This document shows positions 11,846 through 22,297 of a DNA stretch of 64,000 nt, one piece after another. How positions within the stretch are numbered: the first letter of the stretch is position 1; the number at the start of each line of letters is the position of its first letter. A program made the position numbers and the translations under genes. The notes under the pieces are model-generated. The model searched no databases and was not told the origin of the DNA. It was given only the letters and a program-made list of their open reading frames with translations. Origin of the DNA: Oegoconia quadripuncta (taxonomy: Eukaryota; Arthropoda; Insecta; Lepidoptera; Autostichidae); NCBI GenBank assembly GCA_949316235.1, contig OX438743.1, positions 15,807,771-15,871,770 of the forward strand, given 5' to 3'.

Positions 11846-11935
11846 TACCACTTGTCTGAAACTGTATTTTCTTTTCTGTTGTGCAATAAAGTGATTTGTA
11901 TTGTACTGTATTGTAAATATATGCTAGATAATGGA
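11846..11935 (+). mobile_element. LINE 3' tail (AATAAAG type)
   Basis: CTGTTGTGCAATAAAGTGAT is followed by a TGTATTGTACTGTATTG run. The mirror image, with a TACAATACAATACAA start, occurs at 26808-26890. This looks like the 3' untranslated end of a Jockey-like element with a short pentamer tail; the clade is inferred. Confidence 0.5.
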
Positions 11936-12070
11936 AATCACTATGTCAAGCATGAGTGTCCGATAATGACATAAGTACGGTGTTCGGATAAACCGAAACC
12001 TATAATAAAATTTCTGTGACACCTGTAAATATATCTTTGTAATTTTTTAGATAAATAAATACAGATACAA

Positions 12071-12423
12071 GCCTCCGTGGCTCAATGTAAACAACACAGG
12101 GTTTACGAATTGGAGATTGCAGATTTGATTTCCAGCGGGGTACATGTTTAGTAGTTTGGTTAGTGTTTATTTATTTATTTATTTATTTAATAGTGTTAGG
12201 GCATTTTAAATGTCTGTCTGACTAGCTACCACCATCCTATCTAAGTCTGTCACAAAAACAGCAATATTGATAGCATTATTGCGTTCTTGTTGTCAGAGAT
12301 AAGATGGCCGGTCCCCCAAATAAGATGGGGTTTCCTGGTCAGAACGCCTCCACATCCGGCCTCATCTTCACTTAACATCAGGTGTGATTAAGGTCAAGTG
12401 CTAACCCGTTGTGCATAAAAAAA
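12071..12423 (+). mobile_element. Family C SINE, full length
   Basis: A good full-length example. It has the head GCCTCCGTGGCTCAATGT, a degenerate B box (ATTTGATTTCC), the body with CTAGCTACCACCATC and an A-rich end. The tail CTTCACTTAACATCAGGTG/GATTAAGGTCAAG precedes GTGCATAAAAAAA. An (ATTT)n expansion at about 12162-12190 interrupts the body. The tail resembles the LINE 3' end at 13490-13553. Confidence 0.88.
12163..12190. repeat. (ATTT)n microsatellite
   Basis: About six tandem ATTT units inside the family C copy; other copies lack it, so it arose after insertion. Confidence 0.85.
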
Positions 12424-12453
12424 TGTCGTCGGCAATTTGTATAATTCATTCGT

Positions 12454-12472
12454 TTAGGTTAGGTAGGTTAGG
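12454..12472 (+). repeat. Short interstitial TTAGG run
   Basis: Reads TTAGG TTAGG TAGG TTAGG. TTAGG is the usual insect telomeric unit. It lies 30 bp after the A-rich tail of the family C copy. At under four perfect units, chance is possible. Confidence 0.6.
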
Positions 12473-12677
12473 TTTATAAACACATACGTTCCTTGTTTTC
12501 TGCAATACCGAAGGCAGATTGGAAAATGCATGGTGGAATGAAACCTAATTCGTGTAATTCCTTGGGTATCCTTGTGTAATAATCGTCTACTGCTTATAGA
12601 TTAACCCAGATTATTTCTTTGTCTTTAATCCGATTCGATAAGTAGGTATATGGGATGTTAACGATCTCTGGAATGTC

Positions 12678-12826
12678 ATATCATCATCATACCTTACACT
12701 GCCTCACTACTGCAGATTAGGCTCAATAACCTGCTGCAGGGTTGGCTGCAAGAAATCTCTTTAGAGCAAAGCTCACCTTTGTACATATTTTCTGTTCTTG
12801 TTCAATATAGAATAAAGAGTTTGGGA
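12678..12826 (+). mobile_element. LINE 3' tail fragment
   Basis: CTGCTGCAGGGTTGGCTGCA, GAAATCTCTTTAGAG and TTTGTACATATTTTCTG lead to AATAAAGAGTTT. This layout resembles a LINE C-terminus with a 3' untranslated end. No intact frame. Confidence 0.5.
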
Positions 12827-12834
12827 CACAATAA

Positions 12835-13085
12835 ACCACACGGGCCCAGTGCGGATTGGTGGATTCGTATGAAACGAATGACCACCTTACAGTATTTTTA
12901 AGCCACCTGTATAGGCCACCGACTTGGCTTAACGACTGCTTTCAATTGAAAATAAACGGGACCAACTGTGTAACTTGCCTCCGGAAACACTAGGGTCATT
13001 CAATGATTGTCCTCGCTAAGCATTGCTTGACTTCGCTAATCGGAAATGATAGCGAATGCAACTGCCCACGAGTGCACGAGATAAA
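12835..13085 (+). repeat. Family D repeat
   Basis: Contains CGGGCCCAGTGCGGATTGG, CCACCGACTTGGCTTAACGA, GTGTAACTTGCCTCCGGA and the end GCGAATGCAACTGCCCACGA. It abuts the LINE tail to its left. Non-coding and non-autonomous; class not assigned. Confidence 0.7.
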
Positions 13086-13232
13086 TAAAAGAGTAGGTAA
13101 TAAACATTGTTGTAAAAATGTATTTGAAATTAACGGTAATCCCGTGCAAATGCAATTTATTTAATGATAGGTAGTAAATTACGCAATAATAATAATAGTT
13201 GAGTACTTGTTAATGGGATACAATACAACATG

Positions 13233-13553
13233 GGATGTTGAAATTACACAATCTTATTCCACCATCGCCATTTCATCTTCAGAGTACTAGGCGTGGGGAG
13301 GGATTCCACCCGTATGTAGTTAACATACCGAACATTCGCAATAAGCGGTTCGACTCTTCATTCATAATGCGAACAGCCAAGGCATGGAACTCCCTTCCGG
13401 CGTCAGTCTTTGCTGAATCCTATAACCTTGGGATCTTCAAGAGCAGGGAATATGCATCTACTGAGATCGCGTGCTTCATCTTCGGCCACATCGTCACTTC
13501 CCATCAGGTGAGATTGAGGTTAAACGCGTATCCAGTTAATCATAAAAAAAAAA
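13233..13553 (+). pseudogene. LINE reverse-transcriptase ORF, C-terminal remnant with 3' end
   Basis: The frame from 13235 contains FHPYVVNIP (residues about 25-33), the block FIMRTAKAWNSLPASVF (about 44-60) and YNLGIFK. This is the characteristic C-terminal tail of Jockey/CR1-type non-LTR retrotransposon polyproteins, after the reverse transcriptase domain. Nothing of the endonuclease or RT core is present, so the copy is 5'-truncated at about 13233. The normal stop has been lost and the frame runs on through the 3' untranslated end. That end (13480-13553) reads CTTCGGCCACATCGTCACTT, CCATCAGGTGAGATTGAGG and then an A9 tail, closely resembling the family C SINE tail. The family assignment is from memory of these motifs. 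Confidence 0.85.
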
Positions 13554-13754
13554 TACCCCACAAAATTATATATCTCATAAACATAGCCCTAATAGGGAAA
13601 ACAAGAACGTTAAGCTGTAGTTTGGTTTGACTTCCGATATTTTAAAGTACTGCAACGTTTTGTGCTGATTTGTGGTTTGTGGATATTCTGAGCAACACCC
13701 AACTATTTGCAGTACTTTTAAACATCAGAATCCAAACCGAACAACAGCGTGATG

Positions 13755-13946
13755 TTCTTGTTGTTACCCGACTGCCCAAAGGAGGGTAATGCTATTGGAG
13801 TGTATGTATGTGAGTATGTAGATTTCTATGTTACTTCCTGTAACCTAAACGGCTTGACCGATTTCGAAGTGCAAAGTGTCATAGAATACATTTTATGGTA
13901 AACAATCCAACATGGCGCCCGCGATATGCAAATCTGCTGTCGGGTT
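13755..13946 (+). repeat. Family G dispersed repeat
   Basis: Contains CGACTGCCCAAAGGAGGGTA, GTGTATGTATGTGAGTATG, AACGGCTTGACCGATTTCGA and ACATGGCGCCCGCG. It is aligned by eye with 29070-29275. Probably a retroelement 3' end. Confidence 0.6.
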
Positions 13947-13950
13947 TTTT

Positions 13951-14091
13951 GAATAGAATAGAATAGAATAGAAAGCGTTTATTTGACACACTGGACGACA
14001 CATTAGTTCTTAAACTCGTATTGTTATTCCCAGTTACGGTTTTGTTTATGAGATATATTTTATTTACTTCGTAGCACAAAACGTCACGACA
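13951..14091 (-). mobile_element. LINE 3' end with (GAATA)n tail
   Basis: GAATA is repeated four times (13951-13970), followed by AAGCGTTTATTTGACACACTGG. A pentamer tail at the low-coordinate edge fits a minus-strand non-LTR element; ACTTTATTGAGAT near 17425 is similar. Confidence 0.5.
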
Positions 14092-14242
14092 TTTTATACA
14101 CGAAATATACAGAAATGCACACGTAACAAAATGTGAGCCTATCGCCATCGAAACGGGCAAGTCTATAGATGTTTTTTGTGGATAGTTCCATAGTTACTTT
14201 TAACGACACCCACGCGAAGAGAGGGTTTGGTTCTATTCTATT
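14092..14242 (+). repeat. Family I dispersed repeat
   Basis: AAATATACAGAAATGCACACG, ATCGCCATCGAAACGGGCAA, TCTATAGATGTTTTTTGTGG and CGACACCCACG match the copy at 41288-41431 in order. Confidence 0.65.
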
Positions 14243-15064
14243 TTATCTAAAATCTTCTAAAATAATTCAGTAATCAAAATATGCCGGACGGTGATGCCTC
14301 TTAATTTTATTATAATTGTTTAAAACAATTCGTATCGAGAGCAAGCAACTTAATCAACCAAGATTGTATTTAAGTGGGCAGTTCGTTCGTCTGAGTTGTC
14401 GGAGGACTTACTTGGTATACACTTTATCGGAGTGACTAATTACCTAAAAGTAAATCTGGACCACCTCTAAGCCAAAGATTATCTGTAGTAAGCCATTTAG
14501 TTTGGGCCTATTTATAATATGGATTATAATAAATTTATAATAGTAGTAAAGTGGATGCCTGACCCGTTCTAATGTTTGTCCACTGTGAATTATTTATATT
14601 TTGTTTCAAGTTTTACATGGATGATAGCGATCACCCACCGAGATTATCTTGTAACGTCTATATATATATTTTAACCCAGGTCTCGCAATCTGTCAACAGC
14701 GCGATATTCAGCGACTGTTTTGGCTTCACTTTCTTCGCTTAGTTTCATAGCTGCACCCAATCTATCGTGCGTCTATGAACCGAATTGAATTTTTATCAAT
14801 TAATCAAGTACACTAGGTACAATATACTTCGTAAATATAGTTTCAAAAACTTGTACAACCAGGCCGTCTTATCGCTATTAAGCGATTTCTATCAGACAAC
14901 CTTTTTATAATAATAATTTATAAGGATTTGCCTCCCATATAAATTTCCTGAAGATATGATGATGTACCCCAGAGATAGAGAAACCTACTGAAGTCGGTTG
15001 TTTTACAAATTTTTGGCGGTTTTATAATGTTACTGATATTTCTCAAAAACCACTTCTTACCTAC
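14243..15064. other. No feature seen
   Basis: AT-rich sequence with a short TA run near 14659; no gene or repeat family recognised. Confidence 0.5.
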
Positions 15065-15310
15065 GACGACCGATTGGTGTAGTGGATAGTGACCCTATCA
15101 GCGAAACCAACGGTTGCGGGTTCGAATCCCGCGACGGGTAAATGTTTGTGTGATGAATATGAACATTTATTCCTGAGTCATGGATGTTTATATAAATATT
15201 TATGTATGTTTATCCGTTATCTAGTATCCATAGTACAAGCTTTGCTTAGTTTGGGACTAGATGATTGGTGTAAGTGTCCGAAATATTTATTATTATTATT
15301 ATTTATTATT
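15065..15310 (+). mobile_element. Family A SINE, full length (reference copy)
   Basis: The tRNA-like head has an A box, TGGTGTAGTGG (15075-15085), and a perfect B box, GGTTCGAATCC (15119-15129), as expected for RNA polymerase III transcription. The body contains TGTTTGTGTGATGAATATGA, CATGGATGTTTATAT and GGGACTAGATGATTGG, and the end is a TTATTATTATTATTT run. The head cannot form a full working tRNA, so it is not annotated as a tRNA gene. An 81-codon frame across it is a by-product. Confidence 0.9.
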
Positions 15311-16299
15311 ACCTACCACAGGTATCTGTGGTAATGTGAATAAAATAATAATGATAAACGATTGCTTTTATTTAGAGTGTGTTGTTTGATAGTCGATAAA
15401 ACAGTACCGAGTAATATGTCTGCTTAATGTAAAACGAAAACAAACGGCTCTATAACCGAATTTACCCGATTTAACAACCCGACGAAATTAAGTTATGTTG
15501 CTAGCCACTATCTAGGATTCATAACTATCAACGTCACATGCGAGTCTCTTTCCTGCAATATGTCAGGAAAAAAATGTATAATTAAGTGTGTTGCTGTTTG
15601 TACATACAGTAAGAAAGTAACCTTCAAAATTCAACATGTTCTTTAGAGCACGTCGAGTTTGGCGACTTAGTAGGTATGACGTTAAGTACAAAAGTTCAAA
15701 CAAAGTGAACCAACAACCGCTTCCAGATAACTTATGTCTCAGTACCGTTACTTACTCAGTCCCAATATTGTTACAAGCTTTTAATTCACCGTCGATCATT
15801 CATCATAAAAAAAAATTATGCAGGTACACAGGAAACGTCTTCAAAAGTACGTACAAGACGTAACAAAAAAAAACTTTATCGATGTTCGTTTAGGCAGAGC
15901 GGCATCGCCGAAATGGTTATTTAATGTGAAAAAATTATAAACTCTTTTTATTCTAAGGTTCTGGTTATGACTGACTTAATTACCGGTTTACTATGATTTA
16001 TTATATAATGTCGGAATAATTTTTAAGTCAGCCAATGACGTATGACTGCTCTCTCCGAGCGAACAGGTTGGGACGCCGCCGGCGTTACGACGAGCTGGGG
16101 AGTGAGCCAGAAAGATGAAATAAAATCATGTCCACTTTAGTGCCTACAAGTACCAACCTTCTCAGAGACTATAACAGCTTTTGTTGACATCCATTCACAC
16201 AAATTAAATATTTTACTTATTTCGAATTGTCATGTATTAGGTATGTACCTAGACTCTACACAGTTGTGTTCACATGCTTCAATCAATCAAATACGCATT
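15311..16299. other. No feature seen
   Basis: AT-rich, with a 75-codon plus-strand frame (15636-15863) lacking recognisable motifs. Confidence 0.45.
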
Positions 16300-16590
16300 A
16301 TTGTTTAAATAAGGAAGGTACATTTAAATATCTTATAGAAACTACATACTTCTGGACATAAGCCTTTTCTATAGAGCTACCTTGCATCACTTTCCATGGG
16401 AGAATTTGCCGTAATCGCCAAACTGGGCAGTCGAATGATCCTAGATTTTTTCTGTGCTCCAGACTAATGACGCTACTGCCCATCGCTGGCCTATGCTCAC
16501 GATTGCTTTATTATACCCACCGAATAGAGGATTGGTCCTATTCACCTCTACCGAGAACCATACATCCTCTCTATACCCACAAATAATCTG
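16300..16590 (+). repeat. Family E dispersed repeat
   Basis: TTTCCATGGGAGAATTTGCC, GTAATCGCCAAACTGGGCAG, GCTACTGCCCATCGCTGG and GGATTGGTCCTATTC match 6480-6765 and, inverted, 55500-55640. Confidence 0.6.
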
Positions 16591-16761
16591 TTAAAGTATT
16601 AGAAGTCATAAGAAACTTAGAGAAAGTTATATAGACTGAACTTAAAAACGGAATTTTCACTTCATTAGATTTCAGAGTGTCAAACATTAAGTTTAAATTT
16701 TGAAATTATACAATAGTATTTTTTTTTATAGAATTCCATAGGCGATCGACGCTCACTGATA

Positions 16762-17023
16762 TAGCCCAGGATTAGCACAGTGAAGTGGCAGTGGGCAGGA
16801 CACATCTCTCGAAGAACTCAGGAGTATTAGAGTTCTCGAGTGGAGACCGCGCCCCGGCAAGCACAGCGTTGGACTTCCACTCACGAGGTGAACACACGAC
16901 CTGATAAAGGTTGTGGGAAATCGTTGGACGCAGGCAGCATCCAATTAATAGCTCTGGAATTCTATTGGGAAGGCATATGTTTAGCAGTGGATGTCTTGTA
17001 GCTGATATAATGATGATTAATTT
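16762..17023 (+). pseudogene. Family F LINE C-terminal remnant
   Basis: The plus strand decodes in pieces to VKWQWAGHISRR, a motif that precedes the GRPxxRWTDDL tail in related elements. It is followed by a garbled arginine-rich block and AAATCGTTGGACGCAGGCAG, then TTTAGCAGTGGATGTCTTG and ATAATGATGATT. Stops and frameshifts interrupt it. It extends further 5' than the copies at 3.1 and 44.7 kb. Confidence 0.65.
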
Positions 17024-18622
17024 TTTTCTAAAAATCTAATGGTTTTTAAACATATCTGTCCTTCTCTTAAAATTAGAACCAACCGACACTTTAACGACTT
17101 ACCGGTCTTGAAATTAATCTATGTCAACGCTGCGCATGCAATGCCTCGTACCCACTGCGCCGGCGCTGTTGCCCCGGTTATAAATAATACTATAATGACA
17201 AGGAATTACCGTGTTTCGCTGGTACACTACATGGACATTCCAGGTCGTAGATACTGTCTTATTATCATCAAGGTCTTGAGACATACTAATTTAATTATAA
17301 TATAGGCTCTATTTCTGAAGTTTCTCACCACGACACTCTTACTATTCTGATACCTTGATCCAATACATCCCCGTTACAGCAACAATGTCATTTCGAAGTA
17401 GATGAAATTATGAAAAGAATAGAATGACTTTATTGAGATAATCTTTACTTGAAAATTACATAGACACCTATAACAAGACAAAAGTGAAAAGCTATCTCAA
17501 ATGGCGTCCACTCAGTTCGTGCTTCAGCAGCAAATGCAATACTAAAGCGTTGAAATTCTGCGGAGTCAGTGAGGTATGTGCGAGACAAAGTTATTGTTAT
17601 AATAATAATGATATTATATTGTATTATGCTTTGGCCATTTGGCTAAAGAATTTTGAAAATGATAAAAGCGTATTCTTCTCCCACACAAGTAATCTTTTTG
17701 ACCAAAAAGAGAAACCTTTATCTCCTCAGCGTTAGACCATGAAGTTGCACAAATACGTTATTTTAATTTGGTACACTCATGACTAATAAAAACATCCTAG
17801 TACCTGCGCTTTGTCGGTGATATTAGAATACTTGTACTACAGAATCTGCAATAACGCTAGACAGTCTTAATGTCGCCTCAGAAAGGTTGGGCAAAGTCTC
17901 GGAATGTTCAATGAACATCACCAAACGATATTACCTCTCAAAGTTGTTCAAAACTGTATGTGTCCGTTAAACAACCAGAATATGAAATGAACACAATATT
18001 GTCAGTGAAAAATGCACCATAATTTTAACAAATTCCGCAAAGGAATTAAGTTTCTATTTTACTGAATCTCTCACATCGATGAATTTCAATGAAATAAATC
18101 GCAAAATATTTTTGTTGAATTTAATTGTGTTTCGAACTGCATAAAAATCTGTTTGTATTTTCCTAACAGTACCAGAGTTAACTAGACCTGACATCAACTG
18201 TGTCCTCTTCCTCGTAATAATCATGGAAATACAACTGCATACTAATATCAATAACCAATTGTTCGCTTCTGAAAATCTCGCATTCTGACGTCACGCATTA
18301 CCACACAAGAGCTTGTTATTTATTGGGCGGACGTACGGACGCACAACACAATGTTCTTCTGGGAGCACGCGTCGTTAATTACAAACAAACATGATGATAT
18401 TCGGTTTTACGATAGTTGTTTTGAATAGTTTTCGCTATGTGTAGTTCGGTAGTATTCAGATTACATACTTTTTCTCGCGAAACTTTTCTTTTGATATTCA
18501 ATTTCACCTATATTGATGGACAACAAAACATGCGACCCCATCTGTGTCATGTCCCCCCCATCCTGACAGCCTACTTTAGTGTCGTGCATTAAAAGCGCTG
18601 GCAGCTTGTGACACTGAAAGAC
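17024..18622. other. No gene seen; one LINE tail scrap
   Basis: Open frames of 88 and 83 codons (17039-17305, 17484-17735) have no recognisable motif. AGAATAGAATGACTTTATTG near 17417-17436 looks like a minus-strand LINE tail scrap. The remainder is AT-rich and featureless by eye. Confidence 0.4.
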
Positions 18623-18960
18623 TGAGGCCCGTATTAATAAACCATTGTAAAGATTGAGAACAGTCTTGTGACCGGTCTCAAGTAAATGTGTTGATTAATA
18701 AACCGAAATTGAGACCAGAAATGCACTTGCATACTCAAGCAGTACTCACTTAAGAGGTGCGCATATTTATAAACGAAACTCAAGACTATCATTCATTCGC
18801 CGCTGAGGCGAATATTTGAGAAGTGATCTCAGTTGAGTAGACCTCACGATTGGTTTATAAATGAGCATGGAGCTTGAGATAGCGTCAACTGCTTAAGACG
18901 CGTCTCGGTTGATACAGCCTCAATACTTGTATTGAGATTGGTTTATTAATATGGGCCTTA
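18623..18960. mobile_element. MITE-like element with terminal inverted repeats
   Basis: The element (18626-18957, 332 bp) starts GGCCCGTATTAATAAACCA and ends with the complement of GGCCCATATTAATAAACCA, one mismatch in 19. It is flanked by TGA (18623-18625) and TTA (18958-18960), compatible with a decayed 3-bp target duplication as in PIF/Harbinger elements. No transposase frame is present. Inside, AATAAACC and TTGAGA/TCTCAA words recur in both orientations, giving a nested inverted-repeat structure. The superfamily is inferred from the TIR and target size only. Confidence 0.7.
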
Positions 18961-19483
18961 GACCACCGTTTTGCCACCGTTAGAATATGGTAGCTATAGC
19001 CCGGCGTTTTAATAAATAAGCGTTTTAATAATTAACATTATACTCGTTGGACATTGAACGTATGATTTTCATTTATCTCACGATGTTGTAAACACGCCAA
19101 GGTGGCTATTAAATGTATACGCGAAAGTCTATTTGGAACCGATAAATCGTAAGATCAGATGACGTCACGGATTATAATTTACGATGACTTTCAAGAAGCT
19201 TTATCAAAGCGGTGATTCGCCATTTTAAGAAACACCAGAGTTCAAGAGGGCACATGTCTACTAACACAAATGGTAGTGTAAATCTAATTTTTATAAGAAA
19301 TCCGCTGTCAAAGTGTTTTTGTGTAATGAAAGAATAATTGACACTAATCGCGTCAAGGCTCATTCTGAATCGATGAAGCATACACTTTATATAAAGTAAT
19401 TAAACTATACAAGATGTTCCTCGTGTCGACAAGCACTCGTGGCGCAGTCGCAGTCGCTATTCGTTTTCGATTTGTGATGTTAA
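18961..19483. other. No feature seen
   Basis: AT-rich; a 69-codon minus-strand frame at 19172-19381 has no motif. Confidence 0.45.
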
Positions 19484-19725
19484 GCAATATCTGGCGTGGT
19501 AATTCTTTGAATGGGTCACCACTAGTGAATTTTAAAAGGAATGTTTCTGTGCTTCCGAGGGCACGTTATATTGTCAGTCCCGGTTGTTTTCAGTTCACGA
19601 CAGTCGTTTGGCTAAATCGGTGACCTATAGAGGCGGCTTAAGAACACAGACTTTCAGGTGGCCACTGTCTGACTTAAATCTACCAATCTGCATTGGCACA
19701 TGTGATGGATTATGGCCCACACCGT
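19484..19725 (-). repeat. Family D repeat
   Basis: On the plus strand it shows TGGGTCACCACTAG, TGTGCTTCCGAGGGCACG, GGTTGTTTTCAGTT and ATGGATTATGGCCCAC, the reverse complement of family D order. It is directly followed by family C sequences. Confidence 0.65.
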
Positions 19726-19738
19726 CTCCAGTTCAGTA

Positions 19739-19786
19739 TATACGCTTCCACCTTCGACCTCATCTTCATGTGTGATTGAAGTCAAG
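19739..19786 (+). mobile_element. Family C SINE, 3' scrap
   Basis: Contains ACGCTTCCACCTTCGACCTC and ATGTGTGATTGAAGTCAAG but lacks the central AACATCAGG part. It meets the next family C copy tail to tail. Confidence 0.75.
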
Positions 19787-20120
19787 TTTTTTTTATGCAC
19801 AACGGATTTGTACTTGACCTCAATCACACCTGATGTTAAGTAAAGATGAGGTCGAAGGTGGAGCGTACTGACCCGGAAACCCCAACACATTTTGGGGGTC
19901 TGGCTATCTTATCTCTGACAACTGGTACACCACAATGCTATTAACTTTGCTGCTTGGCGGCAGATTTAGATAAGATGGTGGTAGCTAGCCGGGCTTTAAA
20001 ATGCCCTACCACCAACCAAACCGAGTATTTAAGCATGTACCCCGCTGGGGATCGAACCTGCGACCTCCGAATTGTAAACCCAATGTTGTTTACATTGGGT
20101 TTATTGAGCCACGGAGGCGG
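19787..20120 (-). mobile_element. Family C SINE, full length
   Basis: A minus-strand copy from the T-rich edge (complement of the A tail) to the head GAGCCACGGAGGCGG (complement of the start). The head segment contains a small palindrome, CCCAATG...CATTGGG, near 20079-20099. Confidence 0.85.
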
Positions 20121-20347
20121 TTAAACGTTTAACTTTTAGTGTCAATGTAGTGACTTGAGGTTAACAGTTTTAGATGGACGTTGAAAATCTCATAAAAATG
20201 CACCACTTGAATTAAAACTAGACCTATTTAGTGGCTGATCATTTGAACATCACGATGAAGATGGAAGTATACTTAAGAACCCTCAATTTGTCTCACGCTG
20301 CCAGTACGCACTATTATATTAATACATATATTGTATCTAATTTTTAC

Positions 20348-20659
20348 GAGCGTCGGTGGCTCAGCGGTAAAGACATGGTCATTTAATTTGGGAGGTCCGG
20401 GTTCGATTCCCAGGCGGGCCATGTATCAATGAGTTTTTAATTTTGATTAAATTACTTATGTGCATTTATCTGACTGTTCCTAAACGGTGAAGGAAAACAT
20501 CGTGACGAAACCTGCATGCCTGGAAATAAAAATTCAAGGGCATGTGAAGTCCCCCAATCCGCGTTGGGCCAGCGTGGTGGACTACAGCCCATGCTCCCTC
20601 ATATACGAGGAAATGCCTATATCCCTGCAGTGGGATGTTTACGGGCTGATGATGATGAT
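20348..20659 (+). mobile_element. Family B SINE, full length (reference copy)
   Basis: The head GAGCGTCGGTGGCTCAGCGG carries an A box, TGGCTCAGCGG (20357-20367), and a perfect B box, GGTTCGATTCC (20400-20410). The body has GCATTTATCTGACTG, CGAAACCTGCATGC, GGGCCAGCGTGG and ATCCCTGCAGTGGGATG, and the copy ends GGGCTGATGATGATGAT. It has the best preserved promoter boxes of this family in the window. Confidence 0.9.
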
Positions 20660-20751
20660 CTAATTTTCACACTTGACGCACAGATTCACATTTTCTGGCA
20701 TCAAATTTTAAAATTACACTTTTATGTGGCCAATTTTTTTATTCGCCACAG

Positions 20752-20911
20752 GTTAGCGTTGATGTTAAGGGAAGATGACGCTGAAGGTGGAAACATGCTC
20801 ACCAGGAACCTCTAATTAATTTGGGAGACTGGCTATATTATCGCAAAACATCTCAAACATTAGGAAGATAAGAATCCTATCAACATTGCTTCATGGCGGA
20901 CTTAAGGAGGC
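20752..20911 (-). mobile_element. Family C SINE, decayed fragment
   Basis: TGATGTTAAGGGAAGATGA, GAAGGTGGAAAC, GGGAGACTGGCTAT and TCAACATTGCTTCATGGCGG give the middle of a minus-strand copy. Confidence 0.6.
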
Positions 20912-21143
20912 TTATTCCGTCCAATGGCGCCCTCATTGGATAAATTAAGATTTATTTTTAAATATAGCATAAATCAAAAATATTGTTCTGATTCGCACTC
21001 GAACAGCCTTAAAGCTAATTATAAATAATACCTAAACAGCTTTAGTTATGGTTATTTTCGAGAATTTAAAATCGATGATAAAAATTTACACTTTTATATA
21101 AACGTGAATTCTGGAAAATAGCCCCCATCAAAGCTATTTAGGT

Positions 21144-21234
21144 ATCATCATCATCATCTCAGCTCGTAAACATCCCACTGCAGGGATGTAGGCTTTCTCT
21201 CTCTTTTGAGGGAGTATGGTCTATAGTCCGCCAT
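21144..21234 (-). mobile_element. Family B SINE, 3' fragment
   Basis: ATCATCATCATC...AACATCCCACTGCAGGGAT is the complement of the family B end; the head is missing. Confidence 0.75.
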
Positions 21235-21309
21235 ATTTAGGTATATATAATTAGCTTGGCTTCTCGAGCAATTTTATTTATTCTGTAGGTATTTTAAAAG
21301 TAATCCAAT

Positions 21310-21526
21310 TTTTTTTTCGCACAACGGGTTAGCACTTGACCTCAATCACATCTGATGTTAAGTGAAGATGAGGCCGAAGGTGGTAGCGTACTGACCCGGA
21401 AACCCCATCTTATTTGGGGGACTGGCTATCTTATCTCTGACAACCGGAACACAACAATGCTATTAACATTGCTGTTTGGCGGCAGATTTAGATAAGATGG
21501 TGGTAGCTAGCCAGGCGGACATTTAA
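21310..21526 (-). mobile_element. Family C SINE, head-truncated
   Basis: From the T-rich edge through CACTTGACCTCAATCACATC, the body word TTGCTGTTTGGCGGCAG and CAGGCGGACATTTAA. It then stops before the tRNA-like head, as expected for incomplete reverse transcription. Confidence 0.82.
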
Positions 21527-22297
21527 TATTCACCAATCTTCCATTCACCTATAAGATTTCACTTAGATCCAAACATAACATACAAGTGAATAACTATGCA
21601 AACCAACGAAGTGTATCACAACGTAAACCTTTTTGTTTCACAACACCGTCAATTCACTTCCTATCATTTCTTAGATAAAAAGAAAATTGCGACTTTATAA
21701 CTAACCATTTGAATAGACATGTGAAAACTATTCTTCCGTCGAACTGTCGTAGGGACCATTGTACCATAGACCGTTATGAGCTGTGCAATTTGCGCAAACG
21801 CTTTACATGCTAGGCCACTCTCCGTAACGGTCCAAACTATCCGCTGGTTGGTTTGATACCGTTTATAAGGGAAATGGAAATATGTTTTACGGATATTGAG
21901 TTCAAGTTAGACGGTGAATTGTCTTGGTCCAGTTTTATAGCGCTTTGTTTCCTGGATTACTATTGGAATTAAATAAGGCAAGCCAACGCAGATCGGTGGT
22001 TGGTCTGCGGCACGAGCACTCGTCGCACAACTCGTATTCGATTAGCGCAGTTAGTAGCAATTTCATAGTGTTAACTATTGCTTCCAGTTGAAAGCTGTCG
22101 TTAAGTTGGTGGCCTTGGCCTCGACAGCTGAAAACATTGGCCAATAGTCGGACGTAGCGGATAAAGCTTTCGAATCAGGAGGAGTAACATACTCTGAGTT
22201 TAGCCTGGACAAACTCCAAAACATCAATTATAAATCTAATCGTAATCAAAAAATAATAAACAAGCCTCTAACACTTTTTAAGTCTCTAAGTAAAAAA
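21527..22297. other. No feature seen
   Basis: Somewhat less AT-rich sequence with a 69-codon minus frame; it could be decayed upstream LINE sequence, but I cannot show it. Confidence 0.4.

Noticed and set aside
15065..15140. Possible tRNA gene at the head of a family A copy
   Set aside because: Has A and B boxes, but the stems do not pair as a working tRNA and the SINE body follows directly.
20348..20420. Possible tRNA gene at the head of a family B copy
   Set aside because: Same reason: internal promoter boxes but no proper cloverleaf, and the same head repeats in four SINE copies.
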